This document shows positions 1-9,875 of a stretch of DNA of 40,234 bases, one piece after another. The position numbers and the translations under genes are program-made. This stretch comes from Symsagittifera roscoffensis (Eukaryota; Xenacoelomorpha; Acoela; Convolutidae). Numbering within the stretch: the first letter of the stretch is position 1; each line of letters opens with the position of its first letter. The stretch spans positions 1 through 40,234 of the forward strand of contig NW_026970840.1 of NCBI RefSeq assembly GCF_963678635.1, written 5' to 3'. The notes under the pieces were generated by a model, which made no database searches, was not told where the DNA came from, and saw only the letters and a program-made list of their open reading frames with translations.

Positions 1-87
1 CTTGAGCATCGCCTGAGTCAGGTACACGGGAGCGTCGAGTTGGGTGTGAGGGAAGAATCTTGAGCTAGGTATTGGGGTACGAAACAG

Positions 88-297
88 GTAAGGGATCTCA
101 TGGGTGATTGGCATGACAATTATCATTTTAAATGAATGATGGTGCTAAAACATAAAATGTGTCTGCATGTTTTTTAGAAAATTCAAATTGAATCATTTTA
201 GTAGGGTGAAAAGGGGAGGGTTTTTAATCATAAAAGTAATGGGGCTTTCTGGTTAGGAACACAGCTTGTCGGTCTAAATATCGGGTGTTATTTTCAG
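88..297 (+). other. Candidate 5'-UTR intron, or trans-splice acceptor, of the giant gene
   Basis: A strong 5' splice site (CAG|GTAAGG, GT at 88-89) is followed 210 bp later by a nematode-type 3' splice site (TTTTCAG| ending at 297). The stretch between them is AT-rich and has no long open frame. Splicing would join an upstream leader exon (1-87 or earlier) to an exon holding the start codon at 489. If no upstream exon is used, the TTTTCAG could instead accept a spliced leader. Inference from consensus only; no transcript was seen. Confidence 0.4.
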
Positions 298-359
298 ATT
301 GATTTGTTGAGCCCAAATTGACTACTCATCTGTATTTAATCAAAAGAAGAGAACGACAT

Positions 360-455
360 CTCAAGAAAACTCAAGTTGCTCAAGAAAACTCAAGTTGCTC
401 AAGAAAACTCAAGTTGCTCAGGTAAAACTCAAGTTGCTCAGGTAAAACTCAAGTA
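360..455 (+). repeat. 19/20-bp minisatellite in the leader of the giant gene
   Basis: About five tandem copies are visible. Three copies of a 19-bp unit (CTCAAGAAAACTCAAGTTG) are followed by two copies of a 20-bp variant in which the AAGA segment becomes AGGTAA. Each unit carries one or two CTCAAG hexamers. The array ends 34 bp before the start codon, so it lies in the probable 5' untranslated region. The variant units contain CAG|GTAAAA, which resembles a weak 5' splice site. Confidence 0.9.
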
Positions 456-488
456 CTAATACTCAAAGAGTCAATCGAAGTCACAGAA

Positions 489-3400
489 ATGGCCGATCGA
501 TACTGGAAGTCCATGCCATCGGCTCTGAAAAAGCCCACACTTGACGAACTGTACAGACGGCTGAGAGATCTGGATTACACTCAAGTGGACGAGAGAATGG
601 CAGTGATGCTGAACGCCATCCTACAATTGGAGGATGAGGGCGAGTGTCGAGAGTCTGCGACGGAGGCGGTCTTGATGGTAGGCTACACCACTGAAGGGGT
701 GTCCGATCAAGCACAGACCAGATGGCTGTCCTGGAACGTGGATGGAGCGATAAGGGGGTTCGATTTGGCGAGGAACCCTGGTCTAAACAACAACACAGAG
801 TATGGCGCGGGGGAATTCCCACTGCCGGCCAGACCATCAGTCAGGCCCGCGAGCCAGAGTACGAGTAAAGTACCGTCGATGTCACGGGCACAGCAGACGG
901 GGGAGGCTTATCCGGACGTCAGTGCCATGAAAAAAGAACTCGAGAGAACCCAGCGGGAGAAGAATAAGGCGAACCTCGACCGGGATCAAGCGGTGCTCGA
1001 GAGGGATCAAGCGCGGAGAGAATTGGACATAATGAAGGCGGAACGGCTGCAGGCAGAAAGGGTGCGGGAGAATGCCGCGAATTGTGAGCAGCTGAAGCAG
1101 GCTCTCGAGAGAGACCAAGCAAAACTTGAGAGGATCCAGCAACAACAGCGCGAGCTCGATATGCAAAAAGGGGCTAGGCCCAAAGAGCGGGTAGTGACTG
1201 TCTCAAGGCCAGAGTCACGCATGGAGGTGGACGAAGCTCCTAGGTCAAAGGGACGATTCAACCTCGATCGTGCGGCGCAGGAACACATGAATGAGGGGCT
1301 GGAGGTATGGATACCACCCGAATCAACGTCTTCCCTGCGTGGAATGGAGACTCAAGCAATACGACCATTGATGGACGTCGCGCTGCCTGGATACACACCG
1401 AGTTCGACCCCAGGTAGTAGTGGCGGCTCGTCACGGCTGAAAGAGTTGCAGGAGAGGTTACAGCTGAGGAGTCGCGAGAGTCCAGTAAGAGTGGATTTAC
1501 CCTCGACTTGGGGGGAACAGCCTGTCAGGAGTGTGATGATCTCGAGCTATAAGAAGAATACGGATGGGAGATATCGCAAGTACAATCGTATAGACTGGAA
1601 TCCAGCGCAGAGGGAGAGAAGAGATTGCTTCCACGATGCGACTTGGGTGGAGTACTTCACGTATCCTCGAGTGCCCGAAGGCTCGGTTCACTTGATCATT
1701 GGAGACAGCTTGCTGCGGGTGCTGACCCGGATCCAATCCCATTGGCAAACGGGAATCCTGAGCTTCGCCGGAGCCGCAACGCCGCAGATGTTAGCGACTC
1801 TTGAGATGCTAGGGATGGTGAGCGTGTACACAGTCACCCTGATGGTCGGGACGAATGACGTGTCAAGGGGGGAGGCGAGGAAGGTAACAAGGCTGCATGA
1901 AAAAGTGAGCTGCATTCTCGAGGAGATACGGATCCAAATGGACCCGTCCATTCTCACGGTGTGTACTGTTCCCTACAACATGGGAGCGGATCAACATGCG
2001 GTAGAGATGAATGCGAAAGTGCGCAGCCTGAACGAAACAATCAGGAAGATTCATCAGAGGAGTGTCCTTCCCCTTAGACTACTGGACGTGGCTGAGCAAA
2101 TGGAATTAGCCTCTTTCCCTGACAATGCATCTGCGGATGGCATTCACTTTGACAGGCCCAGAGGGGTGGAATGGTTGAACGACGTCTTTCAAAAGCATAT
2201 ATGTGCGCTAGAGGCGGATTTGCTGGAAACAGCACAGGTCACGTTCGGGCCACCCCCAAACCCACCCTTCTTCAACCCGAGATCTTTGTCGAGTCGTTTG
2301 GGCGAGAGGGCCGACTCTCGAGATAGTGAGAGGAATGGCCGGGCCAAGTTGCCGAGCACCACGCCCATGGAAGCTGATGAAGTGACATCAGCAACTCCCC
2401 AGGGGTCGGTAATGTCCTCAGTGGTGGTTGCGGAGAAAAAGAGGTCAGAGAAGCCACTGGAGACCAGCAGACAGAAGTATGAGGAGAAGGTCAAGGAACT
2501 GGATCTGGAAGACCTAGAGTGTAGACAGGAGCTAGCGAGGGCTTTGGGTCTTGAGCAGGTCTCACATGAAGACTTGGGGAGGCACAAGTGCGTGGACTGG
2601 CTGAAGGCTCATGAAACGCGTTTCTCGAGAGCGAAGTTGACAGAGACAGCAGACCTGAGTGGAATTCCCACTAGGTCGATGATGGGACCAATTAATTACA
2701 GACCTCTCAAGTCCTTGGGGAGTCCGGGACTGGTGGTGGAGCCTCCCAAGCACCGGACCAGCATTGCCAGAATTAGAGTGGCCACTCCGGCACAGTTGAG
2801 AGCGGTCGACAAACTGATGAACCCAAGAGAAATGGAGTTACCAGACGCCGAATATGAAGGCGCAAAATTGGCCAATGACCCCCGATATGGGAAGCCCTGT
2901 GGGCAGGCGCAACTGGCCAAAACCTTAGCGGTCTACGACAGAGCAGACCCAGCTGCAGCAAGGGTGGTGATCGTGGCAGGATCAGATTTCGAAGGTACGT
3001 CTCCCAAGTTGTTTTGGCCAGAAACCCTGATATACACCTTGCCGGGTGCGGAACTGAACCAGATGTTGACCCTGGTAGTGGCAATAAAGTCAGAAATGCC
3101 CTGCGAACCTGAGTTACTGCTGTTTGCGGGGATGAACGATCATCTGCACGCAACTGGATTTCTTGAGCAGCTCAAGGATGGTGAACCTACGCCAAAGAGG
3201 ATCTGGGAGGCCATCCAGACCTTATTCGCGGCGATGAATGAAGTACAGGAGAATGTTGCCTCAAGATTCGGCGCCAAGACGAGAGTGGCGTTCACAACAT
3301 CCCCCGGGTACTCGAGCATGCCGCTGGCTCTGCAATTCGTGTACGCGATCTTGATCTTGATCGCAGAGGGGAATGGGTGGCGTGTCCTGATGGCAGCTCC

Positions 3401-6400
3401 CAACAGAGAATTGGAACCGACGAACTTGAGGCTGTGCAAGTCAGAACTCGCGGCAGCGTGGGCGGACGTCTCCCATGCATTGAGAGGCTTTCACGAGTTG
3501 GCTGATATCCTCATCGTACTGGACGAGGTCCTCCTACTGGAAATATCTAACTTTGCCAGGCAACTCAAGCTCAGCCCGATCCTTAGGGATGACCACCCAG
3601 TGATAATTCACCTGACGGCTAGTCTGTGGTTTCGGGACATGGAGTTGACCATTACGAGCTCGACCAGCAGATCTAGAGGGCCAAACAACGAAAGGCAGAA
3701 CGTGGCCACATCGGAGAAACAACTGGAATCGATGGGGAATCGGTTGGCGCAAGAGGGAGGCAGATGGCCCTTCTTAAGCCCAAGGTTGGAAAATGCCACG
3801 AGGAAAACAAGAGAGGATGCGCCGCCTCTGGTGAAGCAGATCTGGGAGTTTCTCGAGGAGCAACTGGGAAAAGCTGAGGAAAAGGGGATGACGGTTGGCA
3901 GGTTCGTCACGGCAGCCAATGAGGTCACGATTGGAGGATTTTGGAGAGAGCACGCGTGGGGTGAGCTGAAGACGAGGAGGGATCATAAGATTCTCGAGTT
4001 CTTGAGTCCTTGTTGGGGAAGAGAGTTCCTGACTGAGGTGTACAGTGCGAAAGAGACGATCTTTGATGCGTTTATGCAGGAGATGTTGAACATGCCGATC
4101 AGCCTGTTGCTGGCGCTGTACCTGGTCTACCCAAGATACTTGTTTAATATGGGCCCCGCATACATGTTCAGTCGTGGTGTGGACTCCCTCAGAATAGATG
4201 GATATTTGACGTTAGTACTCCTGACCCACGGTGAACTGGCGTCATTTCACCGATTGATGAGGTATGGGGAGCCCCTGGCGATGGGAAGAACACACTCGAG
4301 CATTGAGACCTACTCGTACAAGTGTGCAGCCGGGCTAAGGACGCTGCTCGTGCAGTATCTACTGATGCAGAACCGGCACCTGACTGGCGAAGAAAAGAGC
4401 CCGAAGACCAGAGAGGAGTGGAGAAAAGTGAATGGAGGCATGCCCCTATTAACGGATCTATGCCTGGCCATGAGATCGGATCCCATGGGGATTATCCGGG
4501 GGCTGGGGGAGGTCGTGACTTGTATATATGGCCCGGCTGTCACGTTCGCATTTCCAGATCCCTTGGTGACAGCTTATCGATACTCCGTGACTCACGTGAG
4601 CCTCATAAGCGTACTGGATGGAACGACACTGAACTGGTGCCAGCAAGAGGTGCTGAGGGCACAAATGAGCAACACGGTGCTCTTCGGAAAGGTAAAGGAT
4701 CCAGAGTTGATCGTGTACAGTTTCCGAGGACAAATGCAGTGCCGGATGGGAGGCAAGCGCGAGGGCCCCATCGAAACTTACCCCAAGTTTTGGAACTTGA
4801 ATCCCTTGGCAGCCAATGGACAAGAAATCTTGAGAATCCCTGCATGGACAAAAAGTTTCGAGTTGGTGAAAAAGGAGCTGGAAGCGATATTGGAGAGAGA
4901 AGCCCTACCGACGAGCATTCCCGAGTTCCCCATAGTGAGGAGAATGACCCTAGGGATGAACAGTTCCCTGGTTGTCCCATCCTCCTACGCGAGAACCACG
5001 ACTGAAGAACGGCAGAAGGAGTTTACTGACGGCTGGGATCCGCTCTTCATCGGCTATACTGCAGCAATTTATTTCCATACGAGCGATGTGAAGATAAACT
5101 CATGGACGACTCAAGCCAAGAAGATCAGAGGGTCCATGCCCCCTAAATTCGACGTGCAAGATACCTTGAGAGTACTTAAGCGGGCAGGCCTAGAGAACCA
5201 GCGGCCGGTATGGGACGACGGCAGGATGATAGTGGAAGAAGGGCATGTGGCACTGAAAGCAGACGCGATGCTATTTGCCACAAGGAAGTACCGGGCACCT
5301 TACGGACTTGAGCTGATGGAGCGTAATAGAGAAGGAAAGAAGTTAGATGCAGCAGGTCCATTGTACGTGGCACTGACAAAAGGTGAGGCGACGAGTTCAG
5401 CGACACCATCACCCCTTCCAGTAGACATCCCTGGGGATAGAAAGAGTGGCACCGTGGCAGATCGATTCAAGAGGATATTTGGGAGAAGGGAAGCAGAGTC
5501 AGGAGACGAAAGCATGGATGAAACCCTCAGTGAGGCAGGAGAGGATATGGAAGTGGGAAACACACCGGAGCAAAAGCCAACGGAAGTGGAATTCACGGCG
5601 CAGGAATTGTTGAAAGACCTGAGTGAAGAGAACTGGGCAGATACTCCCACGCCACCTTTGACCTCGTCCCCTCGCAAGTGCCCGGAAATGTCGTTGACAA
5701 GCGAGAATCCCAACATGGGAATGATCTTCTTGAGTACGGAGAGGAGGGAGAAGAATACCTTCGAGGGAAACAGAGACGCCTTCCTGGGCACTCTGGATGG
5801 AGATGCTTGGCAAAAGTTCTTGAGCGAATTCAATCGAGAAGTGGATGAAGACACCACGCTGGATAATTTCAAAGAAGAACTGTGGGACACGGTGGTGAAG
5901 TTTGGTGAGCCTGTCCTGGTGGGGACGGGTTTAGAAGAGAAAGCTAGAGTGGAACTACTGAACAAAATGGTCGAGTTGAGAAAGTCAAGAAAGACCAGAG
6001 AAGACAAATGTAAAGACAGCTCTACTCCGAAACAGAAAGCTGACAATAAAATAATTAAGTGTACAAGGGGGGATAAGGTAGGAACTAGTAATATGATTAA
6101 AAGTACTAATATCCTTAAGGCTCGAGCAGGGGGGAGGCAAGAGTTGGCTGGAGAAAAGGAAGTTGAATCAGTGATGATACCAAAGACGCCCCCAAGCAAA
6201 GACGTGAGGTCTCGCAAGAGGAAGAGAGATGTGGAGGGAATGGGCAGTCCTTCAGCTGACGCGGTCTCGGAAAAAGACTTGAGAGAGACGGCTCCCATGG
6301 TTCTGGCGCGATGGAAAACGGCAGCCTACAAGAGTAGCTACGAACCGAGGAAACTGCTCGACATAGAAAAAGAAATGGAGAATCCCACTAGTTCCGTGAC

Positions 6401-9332
6401 GGAGGAGGATTTCAGGCCTCAAAGAATAAAAATGAAGCGAGGTTCGACGAGCGGGCAGACCTGGGAAGTAGATGTTGGCAAAGAGTGGGTCTCAAGTGAA
6501 CATCAAGCTGTCGGGAAGCAAGTGACCAGTGATCCACTTGAGAAAGGTAAAACCAGAAACACCTCCCGACCATGGTGGATAGCTCTCGAGACATTGAAGG
6601 AGATGGAAGGCTGTTTGAAGAAGTTGAACAGTGGAGTGGCTCGCAAACGGTACAGCTGGGCCACCCAGCAGAAGGCTGAGGTCAACAAGATAGAGTTGGC
6701 AAACCAGCTGAAGAGATCCTGGCAGAACTTATTGAAGGATCATTTTGAAGAGGCGATGAGGACATCCTCATCGGCACCACCACTGATGGCGAATCCCTTT
6801 ATCAGGACTGCAGGACAACTGATGTTCGCGTGGAGCCTGTTGGGGATAGAGCTGGAAACGCTGACTTCATACGACAAGTTGAAGCTGGGAGGAAAAAATC
6901 TAGAGATATACCGAATGTTGATGCAGCACGTTGCCAAGGACAACTCAGGCTTGAGTCTGGCAAGGAGGAAGGATGCAACCTGTTTCTTGAGGTGGACGAT
7001 GTCGATGATGACTGACAGTACCATCCTAGCATGTCATCAGAAAGCAGTCGCAAGCAAGACGTTGGAAAGGAGAGTCTCCACAGTCATCTTGAATGTGTAT
7101 CAGAGCACTGGGATAGAGAGGGAGGATGGTTCTAGGCAATCTCTGGAGAACCATAGGAAGTTGGACGAGATACGGAGGTTCTACAACAAGAAGTTCGGAG
7201 AGGAGCACGACGTTCACCGCAACCTGGCTTCGTCAGGGGAGTACTTGAGACTCAACAGAAAGGGAGAATACCAATATGTTTCTGGAGTAATGGGAATGGC
7301 GTACAACCCCTTCTTGGACCTGGAAGCTGGAGGAGCCAACAGAAATTATGAAGTGGCGGAGCTGTTGAAGTTCTGGACAGAGAAGATAGTGGAGATAGAC
7401 GTTGTGGAGAGAGAGAGACCTAGCCTGGGTCTGGTTCTTGAGGGGATGCCGGGAGTGATAAGTGTGCCACGCTCAAGTAAAAGAGTGGAGCTAAGAATGG
7501 GTGATGGGAGTGGCGTGTTGATCACGAACCTGGGAGTGGTATGGAAATTACTCAGACCTTCCTGGTGTCCACATCCCCATGCAAGTATGATTGAGGAACT
7601 CACTGAGCGAGTGAGATTGGCACCGACAGAGGATGAGGACTTGGCGATCTTGAGCATAGTACACAAACTGATCTTGCCTCAAGTGAAAGAATCAAGTGAG
7701 GTGACAAGTGGAACAGAGCCGGTGAGGAGGATGGAGCCGGGCAGTTGTCTTGATTCGACATGCAGTAACGGCGAACACATTTGTGATGGACGACTATGCG
7801 TCAGGATACAATCTTTCCAGAAAGAGGACCTCACTACCTGGTTTGAAGATATCACTGAAAGGGAGAAGAGTGAGGTACAGATAGTGGCTGAATGTTACGC
7901 GAGGACCACCGTGAACCTAGCGACAGCCTTGGGATTCTTCTCAAGAATGTGCAGTCTCCAGTCACTGGAGAGGCTAGAGTCAGAACATCACCTGGTGACC
8001 GCGTTAAGCGTGGAATCATGGCCCGGAGTGCTACAAGTGAACCAGAAGCACATCAAGAGTTGGAAGATCGGACTCGAGGCAGAGATGGGATTTCCCATGA
8101 GCGAGGCCTATGGATTGCCTCTAAATGCAAAATCCTTAGTGGGATCAGTGTTGGCTAACCTATGTGGGAGCCACTATCCACTACACATGGCGATGGTGGA
8201 GGTGTCCAGCCAGAGGGTGATGATAGACAAAGCCTTCTCAGTGCCCAAGTGCGTGAGACTAGCTCGGATGTCACACCACTCACACAAGCTATTGAGGAAG
8301 ATCCGAGGAGCAGTACCAAAGGAGCAAAGAGATGACTTGAGTGAAATCTGGGGTGAAGAACTTCTAGGCCTGGAGAGCGAAAATACAAGTGATCATGGGA
8401 AGCAGAACGTGGTGGGGAAATCAGCAGTAGGTGCTTCAAGCTCGGAAGAAGTCGACGTGGTGCATGAGAAAATGATGGAACTTGAGCCTCTCCTAGAAGC
8501 TTCGGGAGAACGCAACCTTAGGAGCATCGACCTCACGCATGGGGATTGTCCATGCCACTGTCTGGCGCAGACAGTGTGGTACCCGGACCACGCTAATCTC
8601 TGTCTGATCTGGGACGTAGAAGAAATTAAGTCGCTAGGACTACCGGAGTATCGACAAAAGGTGACCATCTTAGTGGTAAGCACGATGCTGGCTCTGAGAT
8701 GGATTGAGGAGAATATAGCGAAGTACAGAGAATCGAGAGCGCCAACAGCTGAATCGATTTATGCGATAGATTACAGCAGGAGACTGGAGTTGTTCGAGAC
8801 TGCATGCAAGGTATTCGCCATACCAGTGCAAGTCAGACACATATGGAGCCGCCTGAGATTCTTTCCTTGGTTTCGTGCGACGTTAACATCCTGGTTGTAT
8901 GCAGTGACAAAGAACCACATGAGGAAACATCAGAAGGAATATCGACAATTCCAAGCTGAAATAGGGCCAGATGCCTTTAAGAGACCTCTGCTAACCCATC
9001 GAAACGCAATCACGGCGGGGTGGAAAAGAGTAGGCAGAATATCCAGAGACAATTCTAGAGCGAGGGAAACGATACTGGAGGAGGACCTGGCGAGGAATGT
9101 GAGCTTGAGTCTTCATAACTCCTTCTGCTTGAACCGGGAGTCGAAGGTGAAAGGCCTACCAAGTCAATTGAAAAGGTTGCAAGAGCAGAGAGAGTGGATG
9201 CGAGCCTATGAACAGCTGAAGGCCTGGGAGGAAATTGTAATTAGCTCCGACGACGAAGAGGCACTATTGGAACAAATTACAGTGCCAAGGACACCGGTAT
9301 CAGGTACCTCGAAGGCGAAGAACATGAGGTGA
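489..9332 (+). CDS. Giant intronless protein (2,947 aa) with SGNH hydrolase domain, coiled coil and Cys/His clusters
   Basis: I do not recognise the family by name. Residues 1-120 form a domain shared with the paralogue at 12896-18754. About 140-225 is a charged coiled coil with repeated LERDQA motifs. About 395-590 reads as an SGNH/GDSL-type hydrolase: GDS (Ser407), block-II Gly (about 428), GTND (Asn456) and DGIH (Asp550, His553). About 825-1010 has a second, weaker SGNH-like pattern (GSDF at 831, GMND at 881). A KRKR cluster near 1908 suggests nuclear import. A C-x4-C-x4-H-x-C-x4-C cluster (2420-2437) and THGDCPCHC (2683-2691) suggest metal binding. I see no reverse transcriptase, transposase or integrase motif. 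ATG 489 is the first Met after an in-frame TAA (423-425), with a purine at -3 and G at +4. Such length without introns suggests a mobile or virus-like origin (inference). Known SGNH enzymes are esterases or lipases; the substrate here is unknown. Confidence 0.85.
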   Translation: MADRYWKSMPSALKKPTLDELYRRLRDLDYTQVDERMAVMLNAILQLEDEGECRESATEAVLMVGYTTEGVSDQAQTRWLSWNVDGAIRGFDLARNPGLNNNTEYGAGEFPLPARPSVRPASQSTSKVPSMSRAQQTGEAYPDVSAMKKELERTQREKNKANLDRDQAVLERDQARRELDIMKAERLQAERVRENAANCEQLKQALERDQAKLERIQQQQRELDMQKGARPKERVVTVSRPESRMEVDEAPRSKGRFNLDRAAQEHMNEGLEVWIPPESTSSLRGMETQAIRPLMDVALPGYTPSSTPGSSGGSSRLKELQERLQLRSRESPVRVDLPSTWGEQPVRSVMISSYKKNTDGRYRKYNRIDWNPAQRERRDCFHDATWVEYFTYPRVPEGSVHLIIGDSLLRVLTRIQSHWQTGILSFAGAATPQMLATLEMLGMVSVYTVTLMVGTNDVSRGEARKVTRLHEKVSCILEEIRIQMDPSILTVCTVPYNMGADQHAVEMNAKVRSLNETIRKIHQRSVLPLRLLDVAEQMELASFPDNASADGIHFDRPRGVEWLNDVFQKHICALEADLLETAQVTFGPPPNPPFFNPRSLSSRLGERADSRDSERNGRAKLPSTTPMEADEVTSATPQGSVMSSVVVAEKKRSEKPLETSRQKYEEKVKELDLEDLECRQELARALGLEQVSHEDLGRHKCVDWLKAHETRFSRAKLTETADLSGIPTRSMMGPINYRPLKSLGSPGLVVEPPKHRTSIARIRVATPAQLRAVDKLMNPREMELPDAEYEGAKLANDPRYGKPCGQAQLAKTLAVYDRADPAAARVVIVAGSDFEGTSPKLFWPETLIYTLPGAELNQMLTLVVAIKSEMPCEPELLLFAGMNDHLHATGFLEQLKDGEPTPKRIWEAIQTLFAAMNEVQENVASRFGAKTRVAFTTSPGYSSMPLALQFVYAILILIAEGNGWRVLMAAPNRELEPTNLRLCKSELAAAWADVSHALRGFHELADILIVLDEVLLLEISNFARQLKLSPILRDDHPVIIHLTASLWFRDMELTITSSTSRSRGPNNERQNVATSEKQLESMGNRLAQEGGRWPFLSPRLENATRKTREDAPPLVKQIWEFLEEQLGKAEEKGMTVGRFVTAANEVTIGGFWREHAWGELKTRRDHKILEFLSPCWGREFLTEVYSAKETIFDAFMQEMLNMPISLLLALYLVYPRYLFNMGPAYMFSRGVDSLRIDGYLTLVLLTHGELASFHRLMRYGEPLAMGRTHSSIETYSYKCAAGLRTLLVQYLLMQNRHLTGEEKSPKTREEWRKVNGGMPLLTDLCLAMRSDPMGIIRGLGEVVTCIYGPAVTFAFPDPLVTAYRYSVTHVSLISVLDGTTLNWCQQEVLRAQMSNTVLFGKVKDPELIVYSFRGQMQCRMGGKREGPIETYPKFWNLNPLAANGQEILRIPAWTKSFELVKKELEAILEREALPTSIPEFPIVRRMTLGMNSSLVVPSSYARTTTEERQKEFTDGWDPLFIGYTAAIYFHTSDVKINSWTTQAKKIRGSMPPKFDVQDTLRVLKRAGLENQRPVWDDGRMIVEEGHVALKADAMLFATRKYRAPYGLELMERNREGKKLDAAGPLYVALTKGEATSSATPSPLPVDIPGDRKSGTVADRFKRIFGRREAESGDESMDETLSEAGEDMEVGNTPEQKPTEVEFTAQELLKDLSEENWADTPTPPLTSSPRKCPEMSLTSENPNMGMIFLSTERREKNTFEGNRDAFLGTLDGDAWQKFLSEFNREVDEDTTLDNFKEELWDTVVKFGEPVLVGTGLEEKARVELLNKMVELRKSRKTREDKCKDSSTPKQKADNKIIKCTRGDKVGTSNMIKSTNILKARAGGRQELAGEKEVESVMIPKTPPSKDVRSRKRKRDVEGMGSPSADAVSEKDLRETAPMVLARWKTAAYKSSYEPRKLLDIEKEMENPTSSVTEEDFRPQRIKMKRGSTSGQTWEVDVGKEWVSSEHQAVGKQVTSDPLEKGKTRNTSRPWWIALETLKEMEGCLKKLNSGVARKRYSWATQQKAEVNKIELANQLKRSWQNLLKDHFEEAMRTSSSAPPLMANPFIRTAGQLMFAWSLLGIELETLTSYDKLKLGGKNLEIYRMLMQHVAKDNSGLSLARRKDATCFLRWTMSMMTDSTILACHQKAVASKTLERRVSTVILNVYQSTGIEREDGSRQSLENHRKLDEIRRFYNKKFGEEHDVHRNLASSGEYLRLNRKGEYQYVSGVMGMAYNPFLDLEAGGANRNYEVAELLKFWTEKIVEIDVVERERPSLGLVLEGMPGVISVPRSSKRVELRMGDGSGVLITNLGVVWKLLRPSWCPHPHASMIEELTERVRLAPTEDEDLAILSIVHKLILPQVKESSEVTSGTEPVRRMEPGSCLDSTCSNGEHICDGRLCVRIQSFQKEDLTTWFEDITEREKSEVQIVAECYARTTVNLATALGFFSRMCSLQSLERLESEHHLVTALSVESWPGVLQVNQKHIKSWKIGLEAEMGFPMSEAYGLPLNAKSLVGSVLANLCGSHYPLHMAMVEVSSQRVMIDKAFSVPKCVRLARMSHHSHKLLRKIRGAVPKEQRDDLSEIWGEELLGLESENTSDHGKQNVVGKSAVGASSSEEVDVVHEKMMELEPLLEASGERNLRSIDLTHGDCPCHCLAQTVWYPDHANLCLIWDVEEIKSLGLPEYRQKVTILVVSTMLALRWIEENIAKYRESRAPTAESIYAIDYSRRLELFETACKVFAIPVQVRHIWSRLRFFPWFRATLTSWLYAVTKNHMRKHQKEYRQFQAEIGPDAFKRPLLTHRNAITAGWKRVGRISRDNSRARETILEEDLARNVSLSLHNSFCLNRESKVKGLPSQLKRLQEQREWMRAYEQLKAWEEIVISSDDEEALLEQITVPRTPVSGTSKAKNMR

Positions 9333-9850
9333 GCCAGTGGCTCGAAAAGAAATTCTAGAGTCTTGAGTCTTGAGAGGGAGGGGGCTTGAGCGTGAACTTG
9401 GATGAAATCTGGGTTCACGAAAAAGAAATTTTAGACGAATAAGATATTGTTATTAATATGATAGATCTAGTATATAAATCAAATTGATGCATGACAATTC
9501 TCTGACTGAAATAGGACAAAAGAAATTTTAAAATTACCAGCTTAAAAAGCGGGGATCCATGGGTGCAGGTGTGTGCAGATTTTGATTGCTGTTTAGCGAT
9601 AGTGTGAAAATTTTATATGGTGGTGAATTTTGCAAGGTAGATAAACTTAAGTCCGATGCAAACTTCTGTAAATGACCACTGGCACTGTATCTTGAGCAAC
9701 ACTCGGTTCTCTGGGACTTATTGGCAGATGACAACACACGATGAGGACATCGATCTCGAGTCCGGGGAGTATGTGCCAGTCGGTCATGTCTGGGGGTTTG
9801 ACCTTGAGAAATATGCAATTTTTGAGTGAAATTTTATTTTTGCAAAATTC

Positions 9851-9875
9851 GAATTGAGCATGTCATGCTCAATTC
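9851..9875. repeat. Perfect 25-bp palindrome (12-bp arms, 1-bp centre)
   Basis: GAATTGAGCATG, then T, then CATGCTCAATTC. Both arms contain the TTGAGC / GCTCAA core that resembles the CTTGAG hexamer enriched throughout this block. It could be a dimeric protein-binding site or a hairpin in a transcript. It lies about 520 bp after the stop of the giant gene. Confidence 0.85.

Noticed and set aside
1-63. 20-codon open frame cut by the window start
   Set aside because: Too short to call, with no recognisable motif; it may be leader exon sequence.
4322-5005. 227-residue + strand open frame inside the giant gene
   Set aside because: It lies wholly within the intact 2,947-residue frame in another phase, with no family-like pattern; a shadow frame.
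5300-6298. 332-residue - strand open frame
   Set aside because: It is antisense to the giant gene and rich in Ser and Leu, as expected from the complement of its Glu/Lys-rich region.
489-9332. Reverse transcriptase, transposase or endonuclease domain in the giant protein
   Set aside because: I looked for YxDD, DDE-type and endonuclease patterns and found none that is convincing.
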